Of a stretch of DNA of 63,138 nt, positions 1 through 7,351 are shown piece after piece. The notes below the pieces were generated by a model. The model searched no databases. It was not told the origin of the DNA and saw only the letters and a program-made list of their open reading frames with translations. The stretch covers positions 1 through 63,138 of the forward strand of contig NZ_BPQT01000023.1 in the NCBI RefSeq assembly GCF_022179405.1. The letters are read 5' to 3'. The stretch's first letter is position 1; every line of letters starts with the position of its first letter. The position numbers and the translations under genes are program-made. The DNA is from Methylobacterium marchantiae (GTDB taxonomy: Bacteria; Pseudomonadota; Alphaproteobacteria; Rhizobiales; Beijerinckiaceae).

Positions 1-11
1 CCTCGGATGGA

Positions 12-49
12 CCCCGGATCGCCCTCCGCTTCGCTCCGGGCGTCCGGGG
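12..49. repeat. GC-rich inverted repeat upstream of tape-measure gene
   Basis: CCCCGGA at 12-18 pairs with TCCGGGG at 43-49, enclosing a segment that includes CCGCTTCGCTCCGG. It lies just upstream of the first complete gene. The loop resembles the motif in the intergenic palindrome at 27143-27252, so it may be a REP-type repeat or a structured intergenic spacer. No T-run follows, so a terminator is unlikely. Confidence 0.4.
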
Positions 50-92
50 ACTCGGGAGGGTGGATGCAGAACCGATCATCGAGGAGACCCCC

Positions 93-665
93 ATGGCCGA
101 CACCGAGATCGACCGCGCCGCCGCCGCGCGGGCCAGTCAGCTGAGCATGCTGGACCGACTGGCCCAGAAATTCGGCGACAGCCTGAGCAAGGCCTTCACC
201 AGCAATGTCGGCGCGGCCAAGCAGCTCGAAGGGGCGCTGAGCTCCCTCGTGTCCAAGCTCGCCGGCATGGCGGGCAAGGCCCTGTTCGACCCGGTGAAGG
301 GCGGGATCGACTCCCTGGTGAGGAGCCTGATCGGTTCCGGCGCATCGAGCGCGACCTTCGCCAAGGGCGGCGTGTTCTCCGGCGGCCGGGTGCGCCCCTT
401 CGCCGGCGGCGGCGTGGTGGCCGCGCCCACCTACTTCCCCATGCGCGACGGGACGGGCCTGATGGGCGAGGCCGGGCCGGAGGCGATCCTGCCGCTGGCA
501 CGCGGCAGCGACGGCCGGCTCGGCGTCGCGGGGGGTGCCTCGGGGCGGCCGGTCTCCGTCACCGTGAACATCGCGACGCCGGATGCGGAGAGCTTCCGCC
601 GCTCGGAGGCGCAGGTGGCCGCCGCCCTCGCCCGGGCCGTGTCCCGCGGCCGCCGCGCGTCCTGA
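93..665 (+). CDS. GTA-type phage tail tape measure protein
   Basis: A 190-residue protein with a helical N-terminal half and a glycine-rich C-terminal half ending in the GEAGPEAILPL signature typical of tape-measure C-termini. In gene transfer agents the short tape measure (RcGTA g11) fixes tail length. The frame is open from the window edge and a GTG lies at 60, but ATG 93 is preceded by GAGGAG at 81-86 with good spacing and is the likelier start. It is followed in the same direction by the distal tail, hub, peptidase and megatron genes, the canonical GTA order. The identification rests on the C-terminal motif plus context; the N-terminal half alone would not be diagnostic. Confidence 0.85.
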   Translation: MADTEIDRAAAARASQLSMLDRLAQKFGDSLSKAFTSNVGAAKQLEGALSSLVSKLAGMAGKALFDPVKGGIDSLVRSLIGSGASSATFAKGGVFSGGRVRPFAGGGVVAAPTYFPMRDGTGLMGEAGPEAILPLARGSDGRLGVAGGASGRPVSVTVNIATPDAESFRRSEAQVAAALARAVSRGRRAS

Positions 666-687
666 CCACCATTCAAGGAGGCCCGCG

Positions 688-1323
688 ATGGCCGGCGATT
701 TCCACGAGGTCCGCTTTCCCCTCGACGTGGCCCTGCGCGGCAGCGGCGGGCCGAGCCGGCTCACCGAGATCGTGACGCTCGCCTCCGGGCGCGAGCACCG
801 CAACAGCCGCTGGGCGGATTCGCGCCGGCGCTACGATGCGGGTTTCGGCATCCGCACCCTCGACGCCCTGCATGCGGTGCTCGCCTTCTTCGAGGAGCGG
901 CGCGGGCGCCTCTACGGCTTTCGCTACCGCGACAGGATCGACCATCGCTCCGGGCCTCCGTCCCAGGCTGTCGGGCCGGGGGACCAGCTTCTCGGCCTCG
1001 GCGACGGCACGACGCGGGTGTTTCCGCTGGCCAAGACCTACGGCACCGGGCCGCTGCCCTACCGCCGGCCCATCGCCAAGCCGGTGGCCGAGACCGTACG
1101 CGTGGCGGTGGCGGGTGCGGAGCTTCCGCCCGCGGCCTTCGCCTGCGACGGCACTACCGGCCTCGTCACCCTCGCGGTGGCGCCCGCCATCGGGGCGGCG
1201 GTGACGGCGGGGTTCTGGTTCGACGTTCCCGTCCGCTTCGATACCGACGACCTCAGCGTGGACCTCTCGGCCTTCACGGCGGGCGAGATCCCGACCGTGC
1301 CCCTCATCGAGATCGTACCCTGA
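688..1323 (+). CDS. GTA distal tail protein, DUF2460 family
   Basis: A 211-residue protein opening with FHEVRFPLDVALRG and containing the family hallmark of a short block around residues 30-75 (HRNSRWADSRRRYD and RRGRLYGFRYRD). It matches the DUF2460/TIGR02217 family, RcGTA g12, which forms the distal tail ring joining tail tube to baseplate hub. ATG 688 has AAGGAG at 675-680; the longer reading frame upstream is arginine-rich read-through of the preceding gene and is not credible. It lies 22 bases after the tape measure and 15 bases before the hub gene, so it is surely co-transcribed. Confidence 0.93.
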   Translation: MAGDFHEVRFPLDVALRGSGGPSRLTEIVTLASGREHRNSRWADSRRRYDAGFGIRTLDALHAVLAFFEERRGRLYGFRYRDRIDHRSGPPSQAVGPGDQLLGLGDGTTRVFPLAKTYGTGPLPYRRPIAKPVAETVRVAVAGAELPPAAFACDGTTGLVTLAVAPAIGAAVTAGFWFDVPVRFDTDDLSVDLSAFTAGEIPTVPLIEIVP

Positions 1324-1338
1324 CCGGAGCCTGGACGC

Positions 1339-2232
1339 ATGCGCGACATCCCGCCCGCCCTCGCCGCGCATCTCGCCGGCGGGTCCACCACCCTGTGCCA
1401 TTGCTGGTCGCTGACCCGGCGCGACGGCCTCACCCTCGGCTTCACCGACCATGACCGCGACCTCACCTTCTCCGGCATCGGCTTCGCCGCCCGCTCGGGG
1501 CTGGAGGCCGCCGAGGCGAGCGCGGAGCTCGGCTTCGCGGTGGGCGGCGGCGAGGTGGCCGGGGCGCTGACCTCCCTCGGCATCGCGGAAGAGGACGTGG
1601 CGGGCGGGCTCTACGATGCCGCCACCGTCGAGACCTGGCTCGTCGACTGGACCGATCCGGCGACCCGCCTCCTCCTCGATATCGGCACGATCGGCGAGGT
1701 CCGCCGGGCCGGCAGCGCCTTCGTCGCGGAGCTGCGCGGATTGATGGACCACCTCGACGAGGAGCGCGGCCGGACCTTTCGCGCCACCTGCGATGCCGAT
1801 CTCGGCGACGCGCGCTGCCGCGTCGACCTCACCGATCCGCGCTACCGCACCACCGGGACCGTCCTCGCGCCGACCGCGCCGGGGGAGATGCTGGCGGCCC
1901 TGGCGGGCGCCTTCGCGGACGGCACCTTCACCGGCGGGCGCCTCACTTGGATTACAGGGGCCAATGCCGGGTTCGCCAACGACATCCGGGCCCAGCGGCC
2001 GGGCGACGGCGGCACCCGGATCGCGCTCTGGCAGGAGCCGCCCCGCGCCATCGCCGCAGGGGACGCGTTCGGCCTGAAGGCGGGCTGCGACAAGCGCTTC
2101 TCCACCTGCGCCGGCACCTTCGCCAACGCCCCCAACTTCCAGGGCTTCCCGCACATGCCGGGCAACGACTTCGTCATCCGCAGCATCGGCGGCTCGGGTG
2201 CGCCCCTCGACGGCGGCAGCCTGTTCCGTTGA
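1339..2232 (+). CDS. GTA baseplate hub protein, DUF2163 family
   Basis: A 297-residue protein with the N-terminal DUF2163 domain (LTLGFTDHDRDL near residues 31-42) and a C-terminal phage BR0599-like domain ending in FPHMPGNDF. It corresponds to RcGTA g13, the hub that holds the megatron. Two cysteine pairs, C151/C160 and C250/C257, are visible and could bind a metal or an iron-sulfur cluster at the hub; that role is inference. It sits between the distal tail gene and the peptidase gene with tight spacing, in one operon. Confidence 0.93.
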   Translation: MRDIPPALAAHLAGGSTTLCHCWSLTRRDGLTLGFTDHDRDLTFSGIGFAARSGLEAAEASAELGFAVGGGEVAGALTSLGIAEEDVAGGLYDAATVETWLVDWTDPATRLLLDIGTIGEVRRAGSAFVAELRGLMDHLDEERGRTFRATCDADLGDARCRVDLTDPRYRTTGTVLAPTAPGEMLAALAGAFADGTFTGGRLTWITGANAGFANDIRAQRPGDGGTRIALWQEPPRAIAAGDAFGLKAGCDKRFSTCAGTFANAPNFQGFPHMPGNDFVIRSIGGSGAPLDGGSLFR

Positions 2233-2239
2233 GCCGACC

Positions 2240-2247
2240 AAAGGAGG
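2240..2247 (+). promoter_or_regulatory. Near-perfect ribosome binding site of the tail peptidase
   Basis: AAAGGAGG ends 5 bases before ATG 2253 and is close to a full anti-Shine-Dalgarno complement. It fixes the start of the peptidase within a reading frame that is open much further upstream. Confidence 0.85.
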
Positions 2248-2252
2248 TCGCG

Positions 2253-2768
2253 ATGCTGGATTTGCAGCACATCGTCGCCGAGGCGCGGGGCTGGATCGGC
2301 ACGCCCTACCGGCATCAGGCCTCGCTCAAGGGCGTCGGCTGCGACTGTCTCGGCCTCGTGCGCGGGGTCTGGCGCGAGTTCCTGGGGCCTGAGCCCGAAA
2401 CCGCTCCGCCCTATTCGGCGTCCTGGGCGGAATCGGCGGCCCATGGCGCCGACCCGATGGCGGAAGCGGCCCGGCGCCACCTCGTCGCCATGCCGGCTCT
2501 TTCGGAGATCTACGAGCCGGCGGCGGGCGAGGTCCTGCTGTTCGCCTTCCGCCTGCATTTGCCGGCAAAGCATTGCGCCATCGCCTGCGGCGGCGGGACG
2601 ATGATCCACGCCCATGACGGCGCGGCGGTGACGGAGGTCGCCGTGACGCGGTGGTGGCGCCGGCACATGGTGCATGTGTTCCGGTTTCCGGATGTCCCGG
2701 TTCAGGAGTGCGGCAGGACCGTGAGCTTCACGCCGAGCCCATCCATGACCTTGCGGACGGTCTCGTAG
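2253..2768 (+). CDS. GTA tail peptidase, NlpC/P60 family
   Basis: A 171-residue cell-wall hydrolase of the NlpC/P60 family (RcGTA g14), expected to open peptidoglycan during DNA delivery. The catalytic cysteine is C32 in GCDCLGLV; H107 in AKHCAI and H119 in MIHAH are the histidine candidates. The start is fixed by the strong ribosome binding site just upstream. The last 22 residues (about 150-171) are read from the antisense strand of the downstream antitoxin gene, so the native C-terminus appears to have been replaced when the toxin-antitoxin pair inserted. The catalytic core ends at HVFRFPDVP and looks intact, so activity is probably kept. Confidence 0.92.
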   Translation: MLDLQHIVAEARGWIGTPYRHQASLKGVGCDCLGLVRGVWREFLGPEPETAPPYSASWAESAAHGADPMAEAARRHLVAMPALSEIYEPAAGEVLLFAFRLHLPAKHCAIACGGGTMIHAHDGAAVTEVAVTRWWRRHMVHVFRFPDVPVQECGRTVSFTPSPSMTLRTVS

Positions 2769-2986
2769 CGGAGCTTCGAGCCGGGCGAGAACGCCTTGTA
2801 GAGACTCTCCCGGCCAAGCCCGGAATCCTTGGCGATCTGCGTCATGCCCCGCGCCTTGGCCACATCGCCGAGAGCCGCCAGAAACACTTGAGGATCCGGA
2901 TCTTCGAGGGCGGCGGCGAGATACTCGGCGATCGCCTCGTCGGTGCCGAGATACTCCGAAGCATCGAAGGGCGTGAACTCCGTCAT
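2702..2986 (-). CDS. HigA-like antitoxin, addiction module antidote family
   Basis: A 94-residue helix-turn-helix protein of the addiction-module antidote family (TIGR02684 type). The HTH covers roughly residues 45-75 (RGMTQIAKDSGLGRESLYK), and the N-terminal FDASEYL segment is typical of the family. It would neutralise the toxin encoded just upstream and repress the module. Its start overlaps the toxin stop by four bases (ATGA), which implies translational coupling. Toxin-first order is typical of HigBA-like pairs. The 3' end overlaps the convergent tail peptidase gene by 67 bases. GC content looks lower than in the flanking GTA genes, consistent with acquisition. Confidence 0.92.
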   Translation of the reverse strand: MTEFTPFDASEYLGTDEAIAEYLAAALEDPDPQVFLAALGDVAKARGMTQIAKDSGLGRESLYKAFSPGSKLRYETVRKVMDGLGVKLTVLPHS

Positions 2987-3288
2987 GGCGTGCTCCGATC
3001 AAGCATGGAGAGCATTGTGATGGCGTCTTGAATATCCCGAGACTGGCTCGCCTTGTCGCCGCCTTTAAGCAGCAGGTAAACGGTCTCGCCTCGGCGCGCA
3101 TAATAGATCCGGTAGCCCGGACCGTAATGGATGCGCATCTCGAAGACACCGCTCCCGACAGACCTGGTATCTCCAAAATTGTCATAGCTCGCCGATCGTA
3201 GGCGGGCAGCAATTCGGGCCTTCGCGCGCTCGTCGCGCAGGCCCTTCAGCCAAACCTTGAATCGGTCCGAAAGCAGGATCGTCGGCAT
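2983..3288 (-). CDS. RelE/HigB-family toxin (Gp49-like)
   Basis: A 101-residue protein of the phage-derived Gp49-like/RelE-ParE superfamily (TIGR02683 type). Family features seen are SDRFKVWLKGLRD at the N-terminus, IHYGPGYRIYYARRG in the middle strands and LLLKGGDKASQSRDI near the end. Members are usually ribosome-dependent mRNA interferases. It is the first gene of a toxin-antitoxin operon that runs against the GTA genes and sits between the tail peptidase and the megatron. Repeated operator-like motifs lie directly upstream. Toxicity is inferred from the family. Confidence 0.92.
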   Translation of the reverse strand: MPTILLSDRFKVWLKGLRDERAKARIAARLRSASYDNFGDTRSVGSGVFEMRIHYGPGYRIYYARRGETVYLLLKGGDKASQSRDIQDAITMLSMLDRSTP

Positions 3289-3317
3289 ACGAACTTGTAT
3301 CCAGTCGGATACGAACT
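3287..3317 (-). promoter_or_regulatory. Probable operator of the RelE/HigA module
   Basis: A direct repeat ATACGAACT occurs at 3287-3295 and 3309-3317, exactly 22 bases (two helical turns) apart. Within it GTATCC (3297-3302) and GGATAC (3307-3312) form an inverted repeat. The block overlaps the toxin start codon, where HigA-type antitoxins usually bind to autorepress. Binding is an inference. Confidence 0.6.
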
Positions 3318-3395
3318 CTCAAGCCCGCGGCACGGTCCGCCTCGCGCCATCCTCGCCTCGAAGAAACATCCCCCTCCCTCTCGGAGCCCTTCCGC

Positions 3396-6300
3396 ATGGC
3401 CACGCTCATCCTGCAGACGGCCGGGGCGGCTCTCGGGACCGCGCTCGGCGGCCCCATCGGCGGGGCCGTGCTCAGCACGCTCGGCGCCATGGCCGGCGGG
3501 GCGATCGACAGCGCCCTGTTCGGTTCGCGCGCCGGGCCGCGCTTCGTCGAAGGCCCGCGCCTCACCGACATCGCCGGGCTCGCCTCCACCGAGGGCGAGC
3601 CGATCAAGCGGGTCTATGGCCGCGCCAGGGTCGGCGGCACGCTGATCTGGGCGACGCGCCCCCTGGAAGTGGCCAATACCAGCGTCCAGCGCGCCGCGTC
3701 CGGGGGCAAGGGCGGCTCCGGTCAGAAGACCGTGACCACGACCTATGCCTATTTCGTCGATCTCGCGGTGGGCCTGTGCGCGGGCGAGGTGGCGCATATC
3801 CGCCGGGTCTGGGCGGATGGGCGCGAGATCGACCTCACCACCCTGAACGTTCGCCTGCACCGGGGCGGCGCCGACCAGGCGCCCGATCCGCTGATCGTCG
3901 CCAAGGAGGGAGCGGACAGGGCACCGGCCTATCGCGGCCTCGCCTACGTGGTGTTCGAGCGTCTGGCGCTGGCCGATTTCGGCAACCGGGTGCCGCAGCT
4001 CGCCTTCGAGGTGATCCGCCCCGTGGAGGGGCTCGCGGGCATGATCCGTGCGGTCTGCCTCATCCCCGGCTCCACCGAGTTCGGCCTCGATCCCCGCACC
4101 GTCACCGAGGATGCGGGGTTCGGGACCACGCGGGCGGCCAACCGGTTCCAGTTCCAGGGTGCGAGCGACGTCACCGCCTCCCTCGACGCCCTCCAGGCCC
4201 TGTGCCCGCGCCTCACCCGCGTGTCGGTGGTGGCGAGCTGGTTCGGCAGCGACCTGCGCGCCGGCCAGTGCACGGTCACCCCCAAGGTCGACCAGCCGAA
4301 GAAGACGACCCTCGGCGATACCTGGAGCGTCGCCGGATTGACCCGCGATCGGGTGGAGACGGTCTCGACGGCGCCGGCCGGGGGCGCCGCCTATGGCGGC
4401 ACGCCCTCCGATACGGGGCTCGGCCGCCTCGTCGCCGAGCTGCGCCGGCGCGGTCTCGAGGTCGTGCTCTATCCGTTCGTGATGATGGACGTGCCCGCCG
4501 GCAACACCCTGCCCGATCCGCGCGATGCGGGCGCCAGCCGCCAGCCGCCCTATCCCTGGCGCGGACGCATCACCTGCATGCCGGCCCCCGGCCAGCCGGG
4601 CAGCCCGGACGGAACCGCCGCCGCGGCTGCGCAGATCGCGGCCTTCTTCGAGGGCCCTGACGGCTACCGCCGCTTCCTCCTGCATTACGCCGACCTCGCC
4701 GCCGGATGGGCGGCCGAGGGACATCCGCTCTCCGGCTTCATCATCGGCAGCGAGTTCCCGAGCCTCACCCGCGTGCGGGGCGGGGACGGGCGCTATCCGG
4801 CGGTGGAGGCGTTCCGATCCCTGGCGCAGGAGGTGCGCGCCCGCCTCGGGGCCGGCGTGGCCCTGGTCTACGCGGCCGACTGGACCGAGTACGGCGCCCA
4901 TGTCCGCGACGGCGGCGCGACCGTGCGGTTTCCCCTCGACGCGCTGTTCGCCGATCCGGCCATCGCGGCGGTCGGCATCGATTACTACCCGCCGATCAGC
5001 GACTGGCGCGACGGCGCGAGCCATGCCGACCTCGCCGAGACCGACAGCCTCTACGACACGGCCTATCTGAAACGCCGCCTCGGCGCCGGTGAGGCGTTCG
5101 ACTGGTACTATGCCGGCGACGCCGAACGGCGGGCGCAGGTGCGAACCCCCATCACCGACGGCGCCGCGGCCAAGCCCTGGATCTACCGGGCCAAGGACCT
5201 CGTCTCGTGGTGGTCGAACCCGCATCGGGAGCGCGACGACGGGATCGAGACCGGCACGACGGCGTGGATTCCCCGATCGAAGCCGATCTGGCTCACCGAG
5301 ATCGGCGTCCCGGCCGTGGACCGGGGAACCAACGGGCCGAACGTGTTCCCCGACCCGAAATCCTCGGAGAACGCGGCCCCGCCCTTCTCCGGCAATTTTC
5401 GCGATGATCTGATCCAGGCGCGCGGCCTCACCGCCATCCTCACCCGCTTCGATAACGCCCTGCCCGGTCACGAGCCGGCTCATAACCCGGTCTCGCCCCT
5501 CTATGGCGGCCCGATGGTGGCCCCGTCCTCGATCTTCGTGTGGTGCTGGGACGCGCGGCCCTTCCCGGCCTTCCCGGATTTCGACACCGTCTGGGCCGAT
5601 GCCGAGAACTGGTCCCTGGGTCATTGGATCACAGGACGGATCGAGGGCCTGGAGCTCGACCGGCTGATCCGGGCGATCCTGGCCGATCTCGGCATCGCCG
5701 CGCCCGCCCGGATCATCGCCGATGCCTGGCTCGACGGCTACGTCATCGACCGGCCGATGTCCGCGCGCGCGGCTCTCGAGCCCCTCGCCCAGGTCTACGG
5801 GCTCGACGTCTCGGCCGTGGGCGGCAGGCTCGATATCCTCGGCCCCCGCCGCGAGAACCCGGTCGCCCTCGCGTCCGGCGATCTCGTGCTCGCCGAGCGG
5901 AGCCAAGCGCCGCTGAGCCTCGTCCGCGCCGAGGAATCCGAGTTGCCGCGCGCGCTCACCCTCGCCTTCTGCGACGGCGAGAGCGCCGATTACCGGACCG
6001 CCACCGCATCGGCGATCCGCCCCACCGGCCTGAGGCGGCGCGAGAGCCGTGCCGACGCCCCCATCGTGACCCGCAGGGAGAGCGCGGAGTCCCTCGCCGA
6101 AGCGCTCCTCGACAGCGCGATCGCCGGACGCGACAGCGCCACCTTCCGGTTGAGCCCGCGCCGGATCGACCTCTCGCCCGGCGACCTCCTGTCCCTGCCC
6201 GGCGCCCGGCAGCCCCATCGGATCGTGCGCATCGCCGACAGCGCCGGCGGCCGGCGCGTCGAAACGCGCGCCGTCCCGGTCCACGGTTCCCGGCCGGGCG

Positions 6301-7304
6301 CCTCTCGCGGCCGCGACGACAGGGGATACAGGCCGCCGCCCTCCATGGCCGGGCGGCCCTTCGCCTGCGTCCTCGACCTGCCCGTCGACAGGGGCAGCCC
6401 GACGATCCTGCAATACCTCGCCGTCTCGGCCGATCCCTGGCCCGGCGAGGCGGCGATCTGGCGCTCGGCCGGCACGGACGGCCCCCTCGGCCTGCACCGC
6501 ATCGTCGATTATCCCGCCTGTCTCGGCGAGACCCTCGGCCTCCTGCCGCCCGGGCCGCTCTGGCGCTTCGACCGGGGGACCCGGCTCGACGTGCGCCTGC
6601 GCCATGCCGGCGCCCTGTCCTCCATCGAGGAGAGCGCCGTGCTCGCCGGCGGCAACCTGTTCGCCCTCCGGGATGCGGATGGCGCGGTCGAGATCATCGG
6701 CGCGGCGAGCGCCGAACTGATCGGCCCCGGCACCTATCGCCTCGGCCGGCTGCTGCGCGGCCTCATGGGGAGCGAAGATCTCGCCGCGCGCGAGAATCCG
6801 GCCGGCTGCCTCGTCGTGCGTCTCGACGACGGGGCGGTCGTGCCCCTGGTGGACCGGCTCGACGAGGCCGGCCGGCCCTTCCGCTACAGGATCGGGCCGG
6901 CCGCCCGCGATCCTGGCGATCAGAGCTACCTGGAACTGCAGGCGAGTGCCGGCCTCCTGCCGCTCCTGCCGCTGTCACCCGTGCATCTGGCCGCGCGGCG
7001 CGAGGCCGGCGGGATCAGACTGTCCTGGCTCCGCCGGGCGAGGCGGGACGCGGATGGCTGGGAGGCGGCGGACATCCCGCAGGACGAGGCCGGCGAGACC
7101 TACCTCGTCGAGATCCACGGGCCGGGCGGCGCGATCCTGCGCAGCGTCCGGACGAGCGAGCCGGCCCTCCTCTACGCCGCCGACGACGAGGCCGCCGATT
7201 TCGGCACGCGGCGGACCCTCATCGAGGTGAGCGTCGCCCAGGTCGGGACCGTCGCCGGTCGAGGTCCGAGCCGACGCACCATCCTGCCCGTCCGCTTCGC
7301 CTGA
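3396..7304 (+). CDS. GTA host-specificity megatron protein (TIM-barrel tail protein)
   Basis: A 1302-residue protein matching the GTA TIM-barrel-like protein (RcGTA g15, megatron), which forms the tail tip, contacts the host and helps penetrate the periplasm. The N-terminus (about 1-35) is hydrophobic and glycine/alanine-rich. The TIM-barrel domain spans about residues 440-740, with SGFIIGSEFPSLTRVRGG, GIDYYPPISDWRDG and IWLTEIGVPAVDRGTNGP. A phage tail domain follows (about 790-960), then C-terminal receptor-facing domains. Length is typical. GGAG at 3383-3386 precedes ATG 3396. The toxin-antitoxin pair separates it from the peptidase, which it normally follows directly, so it may need its own promoter or read-through. 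Confidence 0.96.
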   Translation: MATLILQTAGAALGTALGGPIGGAVLSTLGAMAGGAIDSALFGSRAGPRFVEGPRLTDIAGLASTEGEPIKRVYGRARVGGTLIWATRPLEVANTSVQRAASGGKGGSGQKTVTTTYAYFVDLAVGLCAGEVAHIRRVWADGREIDLTTLNVRLHRGGADQAPDPLIVAKEGADRAPAYRGLAYVVFERLALADFGNRVPQLAFEVIRPVEGLAGMIRAVCLIPGSTEFGLDPRTVTEDAGFGTTRAANRFQFQGASDVTASLDALQALCPRLTRVSVVASWFGSDLRAGQCTVTPKVDQPKKTTLGDTWSVAGLTRDRVETVSTAPAGGAAYGGTPSDTGLGRLVAELRRRGLEVVLYPFVMMDVPAGNTLPDPRDAGASRQPPYPWRGRITCMPAPGQPGSPDGTAAAAAQIAAFFEGPDGYRRFLLHYADLAAGWAAEGHPLSGFIIGSEFPSLTRVRGGDGRYPAVEAFRSLAQEVRARLGAGVALVYAADWTEYGAHVRDGGATVRFPLDALFADPAIAAVGIDYYPPISDWRDGASHADLAETDSLYDTAYLKRRLGAGEAFDWYYAGDAERRAQVRTPITDGAAAKPWIYRAKDLVSWWSNPHRERDDGIETGTTAWIPRSKPIWLTEIGVPAVDRGTNGPNVFPDPKSSENAAPPFSGNFRDDLIQARGLTAILTRFDNALPGHEPAHNPVSPLYGGPMVAPSSIFVWCWDARPFPAFPDFDTVWADAENWSLGHWITGRIEGLELDRLIRAILADLGIAAPARIIADAWLDGYVIDRPMSARAALEPLAQVYGLDVSAVGGRLDILGPRRENPVALASGDLVLAERSQAPLSLVRAEESELPRALTLAFCDGESADYRTATASAIRPTGLRRRESRADAPIVTRRESAESLAEALLDSAIAGRDSATFRLSPRRIDLSPGDLLSLPGARQPHRIVRIADSAGGRRVETRAVPVHGSRPGASRGRDDRGYRPPPSMAGRPFACVLDLPVDRGSPTILQYLAVSADPWPGEAAIWRSAGTDGPLGLHRIVDYPACLGETLGLLPPGPLWRFDRGTRLDVRLRHAGALSSIEESAVLAGGNLFALRDADGAVEIIGAASAELIGPGTYRLGRLLRGLMGSEDLAARENPAGCLVVRLDDGAVVPLVDRLDEAGRPFRYRIGPAARDPGDQSYLELQASAGLLPLLPLSPVHLAARREAGGIRLSWLRRARRDADGWEAADIPQDEAGETYLVEIHGPGGAILRSVRTSEPALLYAADDEAADFGTRRTLIEVSVAQVGTVAGRGPSRRTILPVRFA

Positions 7305-7306
7305 AC

Positions 7307-7341
7307 GACCCGAGACCCGAGACCCGAGACCCGAGACCCGG
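7307..7341 (+). repeat. Five tandem copies of a 7-bp unit
   Basis: GACCCGA is repeated five times (the last copy reads GACCCGG) between the megatron stop and the Shine-Dalgarno GGAG (7340-7343) of the fibre gene. A unit of 7 could vary in copy number by slippage and change spacing upstream of translation initiation. Confidence 0.85.
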
Positions 7342-7351
7342 AGCTTCCGCC

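Noticed and set aside
673-2241. 522-residue open frame antisense to the tail genes
   Set aside because: Covers two well-recognised GTA genes on the other strand; composition is shadow-like.
3246-6605. 1119-residue open frame antisense to the megatron gene
   Set aside because: High-GC codon structure keeps antisense frames open. The product is low-complexity R/G/A/P-rich, has no family likeness, and the plus-strand gene is certain.
7307-7341. Short tandem repeats as a CRISPR array
   Set aside because: Units are contiguous with no spacers; the same holds for 9778-9825 and 22044-22083.
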